Shown: positions 45,803 to 56,776, numbered from the stretch's first letter. The stretch: 64,000 nucleotides of DNA from Xanthobacteraceae bacterium (GCA_023954195.1 JAMLIK010000001.1:558001-622000); one strand, 5' to 3'. Program-made: numbers and translations. Notes: generated by a model not told the origin, from the sequence alone.

Positions 45803-48800
45803 CTACCCCCCGGCCCAGACGTCGAGCACGTAGCGGTTGCGGGCGCCGAGATCGTCGATCCAGCGCGCCGCCGCGTCCGCGTCGCCGCCGGTCTTGTCGC
45901 GATGGATCGCCATCAGCGCCGCCTTGACGTCGGGCTCCATCTTGCCGCCGTCGCCGCAGACATAGACGATCGCGCCCTGCTCGATCAGTTGCCAGACGCG
46001 GTCCTTCTGCTGCGCGATCATGTGCTGCACATAGGTCTTGTCCGCGCCCGCGCGCGAGAAGGCTGTGTGCAGCTCGGCGATGCCTTCGTCGGCGAAATCC
46101 TTCAGCTCGTCGGCATAGAGATAGTCCTGTTCCGGGTGGCGGCAGCCGAAGAACAGCATCGCAGGTCCGAGCGCGACATCCTGCGCCATCATCGCGGCGC
46201 GCTCCTGGAGGAAGCCGCGGAACGGCGCGAGTCCGGTGCCGGGGCCGATCATGATGACCGGCGTCGCGGGACTTTCGGGCAGGCGGAAACCCGCCTTGGT
46301 CTCGCGCACCGACGCGAACACGATATCGCCCGGCCGGCGGCTCGCCATGTAGTTCGAGCAGATGCCCCGGTAGGTGCCGCGGCCCGAGGCCGCCGGTCCC
46401 TCGACCACGCCGACGGTGACGCTGCAACGGCCCGGCTCCACCAGTGGCGACGACGAGATCGAATAGTAACGCGGCGCCAGCAGCGACAGCATTTCGAGAT
46501 AAGCGTGGAACGGCAGGTCGCAGGCCGGGAATTCCTCCATCAGGTCGAACACCGACTTGCGCTTCGCCATCACCTCGTTGCGATAGCGCTCCTGCGCCTC
46601 GGCGTCGTCGCCGACCAGGCCGAGCAGCTTCGGCTTGGTCATCGGGCAGCGGGTGTTCTCCGCCATGATCTGGATCTGCTTGCGGGTCGCGATCTGCTGC
46701 AATTCGACGAACTCCGCCAACAGCCGCCCCACCGAGATCGACTGCCCGACCGGCAGTTGGGCGCGGCGGCCCTCCGGCACCTGCAAGCGGATCTGGTCGG
46801 TCGGCAGGAAGCCGAAGCGGCGCGCCACCGAATCCACCAGCGCCGGATCGTTGCGCGGAATGATGCTGAGGTGATCGCCGGCGCGATAGGTCATGCCGGG
46901 CGGCAATTCCACCTCGATGTGCCGCGTCGAGCGGGTCGAGGCGTTCGGTCCGGCGCGATTCTGCAATTCGGTGTTGGACAACACCTTCATCGGCACCGCG
47001 CCGCCGAGGTTGGCGATGGTGTTGGCGACGCTGGGCGCCACCGGCTCGACCTGATACAGCGGCGCGTCGTCGGCGCTGCGGCTGAACTTGGCGTCGATGC
47101 CGAGCGCCTTCACCGCCGTCGGACCGAGTTTGGCGAACCAGGCTTCGAACTGGCCGTCGAGATCCTCGCGCGCGTTGCCCTCGCCGCGCTCGAACACGCT
47201 GGTCGCGCCGTGCGCCGCGAGTTGCTCGTCGATCAGGCGCGGCACCGACTGATAGGTCGCCGCCCAGTCGCTGTTGCCGCAGCCGAACACCGCGTATTTG
47301 ACGCCGGCGAAGGCGTCCTTCGGCAGATCGCCGCGCAGCCATTCGACGAACCGCGTCGCGTTGTCCGGCGGCGCGCCGTTGTAGGAGGCGCAGAAGATCA
47401 ACACGCCGCCCTGCTTCGGCAGTTCGCCGGTCGCCTCGTCCAGCGATGCGAGCTTGGTCGAAAAGCCGTTGACCTCGGCGAGGTCTGCGATCCGCGTCGC
47501 CATGTCCTCGGCGGTGCCGAGATTGGAGCCGTACAGCACCAGCAGCGGCGTGTTATGGGCCGGCCGCGTCCGGGTCTGCGCCACCGGCGTCGCCGGCTTG
47601 GCGGCCGTCGCGGCCGCCGGCCCCTTGGCGGCGCGCTCGCTGTCGAGGCGCGGGCGCACCTTGATCTTGAAGCCTTCCGGCTTGGTCGTCAGCGTTTCCT
47701 TGAGGCGCAACTGATAGCGGGTGTGATCGATCATCTTGAAGCGTTGCAGGATCATGCCGATCGCCAGCGCCGCCTCGTGCATGGCGAAGCCGCGGCCGAT
47801 GCAGGCGCGCTGGCCGTTGCCGAACGGCTTCCAGGCGTTGGCGGGACGCCCTGCCTCCGCCTCTCGGCTGAAATTCTCCGGATTGAAGGCATCCGGGTGC
47901 GGTCCCCACACCGAAGGGTCGCGATGCAGCGCCGTCACCAGCACGGTGACGAAGGTGCCCTTCTTCAGCTTGTACTTGCCGCCGATGGTCTCGTCCTGAA
48001 GCGGCGCGATGCCGTAGGCCGGCGCCGGCGGCCACAGCCGCAGCGCCTCCTTGAGGATCTGCGTGATGTAGGTGAGCTGGGCGACCTGCTGATAGGTCGG
48101 CCGGACGTCGAGGTCGGAGCCGAGAACGCGATCGACTTCCTCATACGCCTTCTTCAGCACCTCGGGATGCTTGAGCATCTCGTAGATCGTATAGGACAAC
48201 AGGCCGCTGGTGGTTTCGTGCCCCGCGATCAGGAAGGTGTTGATCTGATAACGGATATTGACGTCGTCGAGCTGCTCGCCGGTGGCCTTATCGACGCCGG
48301 TGAGCATGGCGTTGAGCAGATCCTTGTTGGTCTCGGTGTCGCCGCCGTCGCGCCGCGCCGCGATCACGTCGTCCACCATCTTGTTCATGAAGGCGACGTC
48401 GGCGGTGAGGTCGCGGTTGCGCTTCTGCATCCAGACCTTTTCCAGCGGCAGCCCGCGCGTCATCATGATGGTTTCGAGCGAGCGCACCAGCGACTCGACG
48501 AACGGATGGTAGTCGCGGCGATAGAACGAGTTGAAGCGATAGTCGAAGCCGCACAGCCCGATGGTGTCGAGCGTCAGCGCGGTCATGTCGTGGACGACGT
48601 CGATTTCCTCGTCGGCGTTGAGGCGCTCCCATTTCTTGACGAGTTGCTCGGCGATATCGACCATGCTCGGATGGTAGGACTGCATCGCGCGGTTGCCGAA
48701 CGGCTGCAACAGGATGTTGTGCGCCTTGCCCCAGTTCGGGTTTTTGGTGTCGGCGGTGAACAGGCCATCGCCGCCGAGCGCGCGCACGCGCCGCAGCGAG

Positions 48801-49033
48801 CCGCGCACCACCTTGTCGAAGCGGGTCTCGTCGCTCAGTTCCTCGATCAGGTCGTGGCCGGAGACCACCACCATCGGCGTGCCCATCATGTCGAGCCAGT
48901 AGATCGGCCCGAGTTCCTTGGCGAGCCGGGTCAGATTCTGGATCGGCGATGTCGAATCGATCGACAGCATGTTGCCGACCACCGGCTTCTTCGGCGGATG
49001 CGGAATTGGGTCCAGCGGATTTGTCGATGACAT
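45803..49033 (-). CDS. Self-sufficient cytochrome P450 / NADPH-P450 reductase fusion, CYP102 type
   Basis: The 1076-residue cytosolic protein is collinear with P450 BM3. The heme domain (1-460) has the I-helix AGHETT (270-275), ExxR at 329-332 and FGNGQRACIGRGFA with ligand Cys411. A linker rich in Ala, Pro and Arg (466-494) leads to an FMN domain (LLVLYGSNLGTAEDMA, SYNGAPPDNA, FGCGNSDWAATYQ) and a C-terminal FAD/NADPH domain (RYYSISSSPLVEPGRC, GPGTGLAPFRGFLQERA, FFGCRHPEQDYLY, final DVWAGG). Phe92 aligns with BM3 Phe87, but BM3 Arg47 and Tyr51 align with Thr52 and Val56. ATG 49033 follows GAGGAGC. It hydroxylates or epoxidises a hydrophobic substrate. Confidence 0.95.
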   Translation of the reverse strand: MSSTNPLDPIPHPPKKPVVGNMLSIDSTSPIQNLTRLAKELGPIYWLDMMGTPMVVVSGHDLIEELSDETRFDKVVRGSLRRVRALGGDGLFTADTKNPNWGKAHNILLQPFGNRAMQSYHPSMVDIAEQLVKKWERLNADEEIDVVHDMTALTLDTIGLCGFDYRFNSFYRRDYHPFVESLVRSLETIMMTRGLPLEKVWMQKRNRDLTADVAFMNKMVDDVIAARRDGGDTETNKDLLNAMLTGVDKATGEQLDDVNIRYQINTFLIAGHETTSGLLSYTIYEMLKHPEVLKKAYEEVDRVLGSDLDVRPTYQQVAQLTYITQILKEALRLWPPAPAYGIAPLQDETIGGKYKLKKGTFVTVLVTALHRDPSVWGPHPDAFNPENFSREAEAGRPANAWKPFGNGQRACIGRGFAMHEAALAIGMILQRFKMIDHTRYQLRLKETLTTKPEGFKIKVRPRLDSERAAKGPAAATAAKPATPVAQTRTRPAHNTPLLVLYGSNLGTAEDMATRIADLAEVNGFSTKLASLDEATGELPKQGGVLIFCASYNGAPPDNATRFVEWLRGDLPKDAFAGVKYAVFGCGNSDWAATYQSVPRLIDEQLAAHGATSVFERGEGNAREDLDGQFEAWFAKLGPTAVKALGIDAKFSRSADDAPLYQVEPVAPSVANTIANLGGAVPMKVLSNTELQNRAGPNASTRSTRHIEVELPPGMTYRAGDHLSIIPRNDPALVDSVARRFGFLPTDQIRLQVPEGRRAQLPVGQSISVGRLLAEFVELQQIATRKQIQIMAENTRCPMTKPKLLGLVGDDAEAQERYRNEVMAKRKSVFDLMEEFPACDLPFHAYLEMLSLLAPRYYSISSSPLVEPGRCSVTVGVVEGPAASGRGTYRGICSNYMASRRPGDIVFASVRETKAGFRLPESPATPVIMIGPGTGLAPFRGFLQERAAMMAQDVALGPAMLFFGCRHPEQDYLYADELKDFADEGIAELHTAFSRAGADKTYVQHMIAQQKDRVWQLIEQGAIVYVCGDGGKMEPDVKAALMAIHRDKTGGDADAAARWIDDLGARNRYVLDVWAGG

Positions 49034-49095
49034 TTGAAATTCAGCTCCTCGCTTGCGCCATAACCCTTCATGCAAAGGGTTCGAATTACCCTCGA

Positions 49096-49217
49096 CGTCG
49101 TCCCCGCGCAGGCGGGGACCCATAACCCCTGACGCCGGTCGTCATGAAATGACCTCGCCCTGGGTGATGGAGCCGAACCGCTGCGGCGTATGGGTCCCCG
49201 CCTGCGCGGGGACGACG
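49096..49217. repeat. Palindromic repeat, family B
   Basis: CGTCGTCCCCGCGCAGGCGG and CGCCTGCGCGGGGACGACGG are the outer arms; the interior has CCCATAACCCCTGACGCC and GAACCGCTGCGGCGTATGGG. It is nearly identical in its arms to the copies at 11793 and 55080, and lies between the epoxide-hydrolase-like and P450 genes. Confidence 0.92.
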
Positions 49218-49277
49218 GCTTTCGTGTTGACGGTTTTCCCACAATGCCAATTTGCGGCCCGGCTTTCGGAACGACGC

Positions 49278-50306
49278 CTACCCAAACCTGCGCCGCCGCC
49301 ACTCGATCAGCTTGGCACTCAATTCTTCCGGCTGCTCCTGCTGGGTCCAGTGGCCGCTGTCGCGGATCAGGTATTTTTCGAGATCGGGAATGATTTTTTC
49401 CATGCCGTCGGCGGCGGACGGCGGCAGCACCGCGTCGTCCTCCGCCATCACCATCAGCGACGGCACCCGCACGGTGTGATCGAGCGTCGCGGCGCGCTCC
49501 CAATTGCGGGTCATGTTGCGATACCAGTTGATGCCGCCGGTGAAACCGGTGCGCGTGAAGGTGTCGACGAACACCTTCATCTCCTCCGGCGACAAAATCT
49601 TCCGGCGCGGATCGCGGCTGCCGTCATAGCCCTCGACCATCTGCGGGAACGCCAGGTTGAGCTTCGACGACGCGCCGACGCCGGCGGTCGCCACCCCCGC
49701 CGCCTGGTCGGCCGGCGGCTCCTTGTCCTTGCGCGGCATTTCGTCCTTGCGGGGCATGGGCTTGCGCATGAAGAAGTCGAACGTCTCGGCCACCTTGCCG
49801 CCGAAGATCCGGTCGGGATGCCGCGCCGGGTCCTGAAACTGCACGATATACATGCTGTCGCCGAACCGCTTGCGATAGATCGCGATCGGATCGACCGGCG
49901 CGCGGTCGGTGTGCGGGGTGTTGACGCCGACCACGCCGGCGACGCGCGCGGGATGGCGCAGCGGCATTTGCCACACCACGAAGCCGCCCCAGTCGTGGCC
50001 GACGAAAATCGCCTTGTCGATATTCAGGTGGTCGAGCAGGCCGACCAGATCGCCGGTGAGATGGTCGAGATCGTAGTCCTCGACCTTCTCGGGCCGGTCG
50101 GTCGCGCCATAGCCGCGCTGGTCCGGCGCGATCACGCGGATGCCGGCCTCGCTCAGCGCCTTGATCTGGTGGCGCCACGAGAACGCCATCTCCGGCCAGC
50201 CGTGGCACAGCACCATCGGCGGCGCGTCCGACTTCGGCCCGGCCTCGTAGTAACCCATGCGGATTCCGTTGACCTGCGCGAATTGCAGCGGCGGCATCTC
50301 GATCAT
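49278..50306 (-). CDS. Epoxide hydrolase-like alpha/beta hydrolase
   Basis: The 342-residue protein has the hallmarks of soluble epoxide hydrolases: the oxyanion motif HGWPE (residues 35-39), the nucleophile Asp105 in GHDWGG, acid candidates at 290-291 and His319 in DSGHWTQQE. Lid tyrosines Y153 and Y262 could protonate the epoxide oxygen. The lid contains an odd charged insert with a six-residue duplication (MPRKDE then MPRKDK, 184-195). It is 244 bases upstream of the P450 fusion on the same strand, suggesting that an epoxide from that enzyme is its substrate; this link is inference. Confidence 0.88.
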   Translation of the reverse strand: MIEMPPLQFAQVNGIRMGYYEAGPKSDAPPMVLCHGWPEMAFSWRHQIKALSEAGIRVIAPDQRGYGATDRPEKVEDYDLDHLTGDLVGLLDHLNIDKAIFVGHDWGGFVVWQMPLRHPARVAGVVGVNTPHTDRAPVDPIAIYRKRFGDSMYIVQFQDPARHPDRIFGGKVAETFDFFMRKPMPRKDEMPRKDKEPPADQAAGVATAGVGASSKLNLAFPQMVEGYDGSRDPRRKILSPEEMKVFVDTFTRTGFTGGINWYRNMTRNWERAATLDHTVRVPSLMVMAEDDAVLPPSAADGMEKIIPDLEKYLIRDSGHWTQQEQPEELSAKLIEWRRRRFG

Positions 50307-50561
50307 CGACGGCTCCCTCCTGCTTGCCGCGCGGGGAGCGTCGGCGTCACGAAAATCTTGTCATACGGAAACGATGCGTCCGGGAAGGACGGCTTTTGGG
50401 CGCCGCTCATGCGTTGTCCTCGTGGCAGGGATCATCCGACGCCTTGACGGCGTTCTGGTTCGATTGTGCCTTTTTCCGCAGGCCGTTGGCAACGGCAATC
50501 GCCGCGAAGCCGCCGGTCCCGGAAACCGCCGCCGCCGGAGCGGCGCGGCATTGCCGCGATC

Positions 50562-50813
50562 TCAGGTCTTCTTGGCGCGTCCGGTGCCGAACCCGGCCAT
50601 GTTGGCGAACATATCCTGAAGGCGGCCGGCCATCTTCGGATCGAACATGAACCAGTTCTGCATGATGGCTTCGGGCGAGAACTGATCGATGGTGTTCGAC
50701 ATCCGCTCCTGGAGCTTCTCCATCATCGCCGTCTGCATCGGCTGCACGTCGGGCAGCCCCATGAACTCGCGCGCTTCCAGCGGGGTGCAATCGACTTCGA
50801 TCGTCACTTTCAT
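50562..50813 (-). CDS. DUF6489-family small protein
   Basis: This 83-residue protein starts MKVTIEVDCTPLEAREFMGLPDVQPMQ, continues with a helical EKLQERMSNTI and a IMQNWFMFDPKMAGRLQDMFANM segment, and ends in a basic AKKT tail. It matches the small alphaproteobacterial DUF6489 family, of unknown function; its start resembles the short hydrophobic regulators found near PHA genes, but no firm link can be shown. The 255 bases between it and the epoxide-hydrolase-like gene (50307-50561) contain nothing recognisable. Confidence 0.8.
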   Translation of the reverse strand: MKVTIEVDCTPLEAREFMGLPDVQPMQTAMMEKLQERMSNTIDQFSPEAIMQNWFMFDPKMAGRLQDMFANMAGFGTGRAKKT

Positions 50814-50907
50814 TTCGTCGCTCCTAAATTGGTCCGGATGGCAGTATCGCCACCCCGCCCGCGCCGATGCAAGCGGCGCGGGCGGGCATGGTTATCGCAT
50901 ATCACTG

Positions 50908-52167
50908 TTAACCGAAACGCTCCGCTGAAAACGGCGCCGGATCGGCATAGGGGGCCTCGCCCGTCATCATTTCGGCCAACAGCCGCCCGGTCGCGGGGCC
51001 AAGCGTCAGGCCATGGTGCTGGTGGCCGAAATCGAACCACAACCCGGAATGACGCGGCGCCCGGCCAATCACCGGCAGCATGTCCGGCAGGCACGGCCGC
51101 GACCCCATCCACGGCTTTGGATCGACGCTGTCGCCCAGCGGAAACAGGTCGCGCGCCAGCGGCAGCGTGCGTTCGAGCTGCACCGGCGTCGGCGGCGCGT
51201 CGCGCCGGGCGAATTCCGCCCCCGTGGTCAGGCGGATACCCCGATCCATCGGCGCCAGCAGGAAGCCGCGATCGGCGTCGAGCACCGGATGGTGCAGCAC
51301 CGCGTTGCCGCGCGGCGCGTAGTGGCAATGATAGCCGCGCTTGACGCCGAGCGGAATGGCGTAGCCGAGCGGCCGGAACACCAGATCCGACCACGGCCCC
51401 AGCGCCACCACCGCCTCGCCGGCGACGATCGCCTCGCCGCGGGCGTCGCGCAGCCGCCAGAGGCGGCCGTCCTGTTCGAGGGCGCGCGCGTCGCCGGCCA
51501 GGAACCGGCCGCCGTGGCGCACGAACAGATCCGCGTAGGTCTTGGCGAGCTTGCCCGGATCCGGCACGAAGCCCGGCGCCGGCCAGTGAATGGCGCCGGC
51601 GAAATCGCCGGAAAAATTCGGCTCGCGCGCGGCGATGGCGGCGGCGTCCAGTGCCTCGCCGGTCACGCCGGCGAAATTTTGCGCGCGCGCCAGTTCGACC
51701 AGCCCGGCGTCAAGGCTCGCCTGCGACCGGAACAGCTTGATCCAGCCGGTCCGGCGCAGCAGTTCCGGCGCGCCGGCCTGCGCGATCAGCGCCTCGTGCT
51801 CGGCCAGGCTGCGCTCGATCAGCGGCAGCGCCGCCCGCGCGCTGTGCAGCGCGCCGTGCGGCGACGACGCCAGGAAGTAGCGCCATAGCCACGGCAGCAC
51901 CACCGGCAAGGCCGAAAGGTGATAATGGGATTCCGCGGAGCGATTGAGCGCGTAACGCAGCACGTGGGTCAGGTCGCGCGGAAACATGTAGGGGAACACC
52001 GAGGCGCGCTCGATCAGCCCGGCATTGCCGTAGCTGGTCTCCTCGCCGGCCTGGCCGTGCTTGTCGATCAGAACGACATCGCGCCCGCGCTGTTGCAGAT
52101 GCAGCGCCGCGGAGACGCCGACCATGCCCGCGCCCAGCACCATGACGTCCACGCGCTGCTCGGCCAT
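50908..52167 (-). CDS. FAD-dependent D-amino-acid dehydrogenase / glycine oxidase-like oxidoreductase (DadA type)
   Basis: The 419-residue DAO-fold flavoprotein begins with the dinucleotide motif VMVLGAGMVGVSAALHLQQRG and later shows GEETSYGNAGLIER, VVALGPWSDL and a typical C-terminal FDFGHQHHGLTLGPATGRLLAEMM. It oxidises a D-amino acid or related amine, passing electrons to the respiratory chain or oxygen. I chose ATG 52167, preceded by CGGAGCAGG; the longer frame to 52212 is not family-like. It has no clear operon partners. Confidence 0.88.
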   Translation of the reverse strand: MAEQRVDVMVLGAGMVGVSAALHLQQRGRDVVLIDKHGQAGEETSYGNAGLIERASVFPYMFPRDLTHVLRYALNRSAESHYHLSALPVVLPWLWRYFLASSPHGALHSARAALPLIERSLAEHEALIAQAGAPELLRRTGWIKLFRSQASLDAGLVELARAQNFAGVTGEALDAAAIAAREPNFSGDFAGAIHWPAPGFVPDPGKLAKTYADLFVRHGGRFLAGDARALEQDGRLWRLRDARGEAIVAGEAVVALGPWSDLVFRPLGYAIPLGVKRGYHCHYAPRGNAVLHHPVLDADRGFLLAPMDRGIRLTTGAEFARRDAPPTPVQLERTLPLARDLFPLGDSVDPKPWMGSRPCLPDMLPVIGRAPRHSGLWFDFGHQHHGLTLGPATGRLLAEMMTGEAPYADPAPFSAERFG

Positions 52168-52275
52168 CGCCTGCTCCGGAATTGCGGGCGGCCGGGAACG
52201 GCCGCCGATCACTGGCTCGGATCACGGTTTGGCCATCGCGCGAATGAAATGCAAGCAGGATCGTCGGGAAGCGCC

Positions 52276-52647
52276 CTACCCGCGCGCGTCGCAGGCCCAG
52301 GCGCGGATGACGCATTCCTTGCCGCCGAATTCGTAGCATTTCCTCACGGCGTTGTTGAGCGAGGTGGAGATGCGCTGCTCCACCGCATAGCCGTGGGCGC
52401 CGCAGGGGTCGGCCATGTCGACCGACAACGCGGCGCAGGCCCGCTTCATGGTGAGCGTGGTGCAGTCGCCGGCGCAGTTCTTGCGGGCGGCGCGGGTCGC
52501 CTCGGCCTCGCCGGCGTAATCGATGGCCTTGCCATAGGCCCCGCATTTTCCGATGGCGAAGGCGCCCGCCGCATGGACGGGCGCTGCCGCCGGTCCGATC
52601 AGGACAAGCGCCAACACGCAACGCGCGGCAATGCCTCGTGACAACAT
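52276..52647 (-). CDS. Exported DUF4189-family protein
   Basis: The 123-residue protein has an N-terminal signal peptide (ARCVLALVLIGPAAAPVHAAGA, cleavage after HAA) and a cysteine-rich domain of the DUF4189 type: FAIGKCGAYGKAIDYAGEAEATRAARKNCAG, then CTTLTMKRACAAL, DPCGAHGYAVEQR and CYEFGGKECVIRAWACD. Eight cysteines in the mature part suggest disulphides. ATG 52647 is preferred over a TTG at 52668. Its function is unknown. Confidence 0.85.
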   Translation of the reverse strand: MLSRGIAARCVLALVLIGPAAAPVHAAGAFAIGKCGAYGKAIDYAGEAEATRAARKNCAGDCTTLTMKRACAALSVDMADPCGAHGYAVEQRISTSLNNAVRKCYEFGGKECVIRAWACDARG

Positions 52648-52711
52648 CCCCACCCCCAATGTCCCCAATGGCGGGATGCTAGACGGCGGACGTTTCCAAC
52701 TGGTGAACGGG

Positions 52712-54369
<1,658 letters not shown>

Positions 54370-54373
<4 letters not shown>

Positions 54374-55062
54374 GACGTTCCCTCTTTCGGCAAGCGCAGT
54401 TGCGCGGTGATCTGCGCCATGATCGACACCGCCACCTCGCCGGGCGACACCGCCCCGATCGGCAACCCGATCGGGGCGTGAATCTTGGCGATGTCCGCCT
54501 CGCTGGCGCCCTGCGCCACGAGCCGCGCCAGCCGCTTGGCGTGGGTTTTGCGCGAGCCGAGCGCGCCGATATAGAAGCAGTCGCGGGCGAAGGCGTGCAG
54601 CAGCGCCGGATCGTCGATCTTCGGATCATGCGTCACCGCGACGAAGGCGGTGTAATGATCGACGTTGAGCGGCGGCAACGCCACGTCCGGCCATTCGGCG
54701 ACCACGCGGACGTCGGGAAACCGCTCGGGGCTGGCGAAAGCGGTGCGCGGATCGACCACCGTGACGTCGTAGCCGAGCGCGCGCGCCATCGGCGCCAGCG
54801 CCTGGCTGATGTGAACCGCGCCGATCACCACCATGCGCGCCACCGGCGCGTAGACGTTGACGAACAGCCGCTTGCCCTCCGCCTCGATCATCCCGCTCTT
54901 GCCCATGCGCAACTGCTTGCGCAACTCGGCCTCCAGCGGATCGCCGGCGAGATCGGCGGCCTTGACCATGCGCTGGTCGCCATTGCCGATATCGGTGACG
55001 ACGAGCGCCGGCCGCCGCGCCGCGCGCTCGACGTTGAGTTGGGTGAGCGTCTCAAGATTCAT
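54370..55062 (-). CDS. XdhC C-terminal-type (Rossmann) maturation protein
   Basis: This 230-residue protein matches the C-terminal NAD-binding half of XdhC/CoxF: VVIGAVHISQALAPMARALGYDVTVVDPRTAFASPERFP, then TAFVAVTHDPKIDDPALLHAF and FYIGALGSRKTHAKRLARL. XdhC proteins bring sulfurated molybdenum cofactor to xanthine-oxidase-family enzymes. The N-terminal half is encoded separately by the 107-residue gene upstream at 55247-55570. ATG 55062 is preferred; an extension to 55107 would read through a repeat. It is coupled to the molybdenum-cofactor gene by ATGA. Confidence 0.88.
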
Positions 55063-55079
55063 CGCGAACACCCCAACCC

Positions 55080-55199
55080 CGTCGTCCTCGCGCAGGCGGG
55101 GACCCATAACCCCTGACGTTGGTGGATATAAATAACCTCGCCAAGTGGATGGAACCGAACCGCTGCGGCGTATAGGTCCCCGCCTGCGCGGGCAAGACG
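55080..55199. repeat. Palindromic repeat, family B, between the two XdhC halves
   Basis: CGTCGTCCTCGCGCAGGCGG and CGCCTGCGCGGGCAAGACG are the outer arms; the interior has ACCCATAACCCCTGACG and GAACCGCTGCGGCGTATAGG. It is inserted exactly between two genes that together equal one XdhC protein. Confidence 0.9.
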
Positions 55200-55246
55200 C
55201 TGAGGATGGGGCGACGCGGGTTCATATCTCTCAAGTCGTCTGTCCC

Positions 55247-55570
55247 CTACGCCACCTTCTCGACGAACACCCGGATGGTGCCGCCGCAGGACAGGCCGAC
55301 GTTGAACGCCGTCTCGTCGGCGACGCCGAATTCCAGCAGCTTCGGCTTTCCGCTTTCGATGATGTCGAGCGCCTCGGTGACCACCGCGCCTTCGACGCAG
55401 CCCCCCGACACCGAGCCCAGGAACGTGCCTTCGTCATTGATGACCAGGTTGGAGCCGGCCGGTCGCGGCGCCGAGCCCCAGGTTTCGACCACGGTGGCGA
55501 TCGCCACGCCATGGCCGGCCTTCTTCCACTCCTCGGCGGCGTGCAGAATGTCCTCGTCGCGTTCAAGCAT
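55247..55570 (-). CDS. XdhC/CoxI N-terminal-type small protein
   Basis: The 107-residue protein corresponds to the N-terminal XdhC_CoxI domain: GHGVAIATVVETWGSAPRPAGSNLVINDEG, GSVSGGCVEGAVVTEALDIIESG and GLSCGGTIRVFVEKV. Both conserved cysteines (SGGCVEG and LSCGGT) are present. Together with the 230-residue Rossmann half downstream it makes a complete two-part XdhC. It follows the VWA protein gene by 12 bases. Confidence 0.9.
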   Translation of the reverse strand: MLERDEDILHAAEEWKKAGHGVAIATVVETWGSAPRPAGSNLVINDEGTFLGSVSGGCVEGAVVTEALDIIESGKPKLLEFGVADETAFNVGLSCGGTIRVFVEKVA

Positions 55571-55582
55571 GGCTGTCTCCGG

Positions 55583-56776
55583 TCAGGCCGCCGGGCGGAT
55601 CGCATCGCGCCGGTGCGGCGCGGGCGCTGCGGAGAGCGCGGCGATCAAGTCCTCGATAGAAGACAAGTTATGCACCGGGCGAAATTCGTCAACATAGGGC
55701 AGCATCATTTTGATGCCCTGCGCCTTGGCCTCGAAGCCGCTATAGCGCAGCAGCGGATTGAGCCAGATCAGGCGGCGGCAGGAGCGATGCAGCCGGTCCA
55801 TCTCGAACGCCAGCCGGTCGTCGGCCTCGCGCTCCAGCCCGTCGGAGATCAGCAGCACGATCGCGCCCTGCCCCAGCACCCGCCGCCCCCACAACTTGTT
55901 GAAGCTTTGCAGCGAGGTGCCGATCCGCGTGCCGCCGGCCCAATCCTCGACCGTGGACGAACAGCTCGCCAGCGCCTCGTCGGGATCGCGGGCGCGCAGC
56001 GCGCGGGTGACGTTGGTGAGCCGCGTGCCGAACAGGAACACCGAGACACGCTTGCGCGCGTCGGTGATGGCGTGGAGGAAATGCAGGAACAGCCGGGTGT
56101 ATTCGCTCATCGAGCCGGAAATATCCAGCAACGCCACGATCGGCGCGGGCTTGTCGATGCGGCCGAGCCGGCGCAGATCGACGATATCGCCGCCGGTGCG
56201 CAGACTGGCGCGGATGGTGCGGCGCAGATCGAGCTTGAGGCCGCGCGAATCCGGCGCGAATCGCCGCGTCCGCAACTCGGCCTGCGGCAGCCGCATCTTG
56301 GCGATGGCGCGGGTGACCTCGGCGATCTCCGCCGCGCTCATCTGCGCGAAATCCTTCTTTTGCAGGATTTCCTGATCCGACGGCGACAGCCGCAATTCCC
56401 GCGCCTCAGTCGGCACCTGCTCGATGGTCCGGGTCTGCGACATCGCCTCCTGCACCCGGCGCGAGGCCGGTTTCGGCTTCGGCTTGGCATGGTCGGGCAG
56501 CGGCACCGAGTCCAGCAGGTGCATCCACTCCTGCTCGGCGCGAAAGAACAGGTTGAAGGCTTGCGCGAAAATCAGCGCATGCTCGTGACGCTTGACGAAC
56601 ACCGCCTCAAGCGTGGCGTAGACCTCGCCGCGATGGCCGATGTCGATCACGCGCAGGGCTTGCAGCGCGTCGATCACCGCGCCGGGCCCGACCGGAATGC
56701 CGGCGGCGCGCAACGCGCGGGCGAAGCCGACGATATTGTCGGCGATCAATCCGGTCGCGGGCGAAGGCGTCGTCAT
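55583..56776 (-). CDS. coxE: CoxE: von Willebrand factor A-domain protein
   Basis: The 397-residue cytosolic protein has a C-terminal VWA domain with a metal-ion-dependent adhesion site, LLDISGSMSEYTR, and a later IVLLISDGLER. The N-terminal half contains conserved YATLEAVFVKRHEHALIFAQAFNLFF. CoxE works with the AAA ATPase CoxD to install the Cu-S-Mo or related active site in the CO dehydrogenase large subunit. It lies 63 bases downstream of coxD. Confidence 0.92.
   Translation of the reverse strand: MTTPSPATGLIADNIVGFARALRAAGIPVGPGAVIDALQALRVIDIGHRGEVYATLEAVFVKRHEHALIFAQAFNLFFRAEQEWMHLLDSVPLPDHAKPKPKPASRRVQEAMSQTRTIEQVPTEARELRLSPSDQEILQKKDFAQMSAAEIAEVTRAIAKMRLPQAELRTRRFAPDSRGLKLDLRRTIRASLRTGGDIVDLRRLGRIDKPAPIVALLDISGSMSEYTRLFLHFLHAITDARKRVSVFLFGTRLTNVTRALRARDPDEALASCSSTVEDWAGGTRIGTSLQSFNKLWGRRVLGQGAIVLLISDGLEREADDRLAFEMDRLHRSCRRLIWLNPLLRYSGFEAKAQGIKMMLPYVDEFRPVHNLSSIEDLIAALSAAPAPHRRDAIRPAA

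Noticed and set aside
45776-49030. Open frame of 1084 codons on the plus strand opposite the P450-reductase gene
   Set aside because: It is exactly antisense to a clear CYP102-type gene and is composed of Arg-, His- and Ala-rich low-complexity sequence, as expected for the complement of a high-GC gene.
50307-50561. Possible small gene between the DUF6489 and epoxide-hydrolase-like genes
   Set aside because: Short open frames there have no ribosome-binding site or recognisable sequence.
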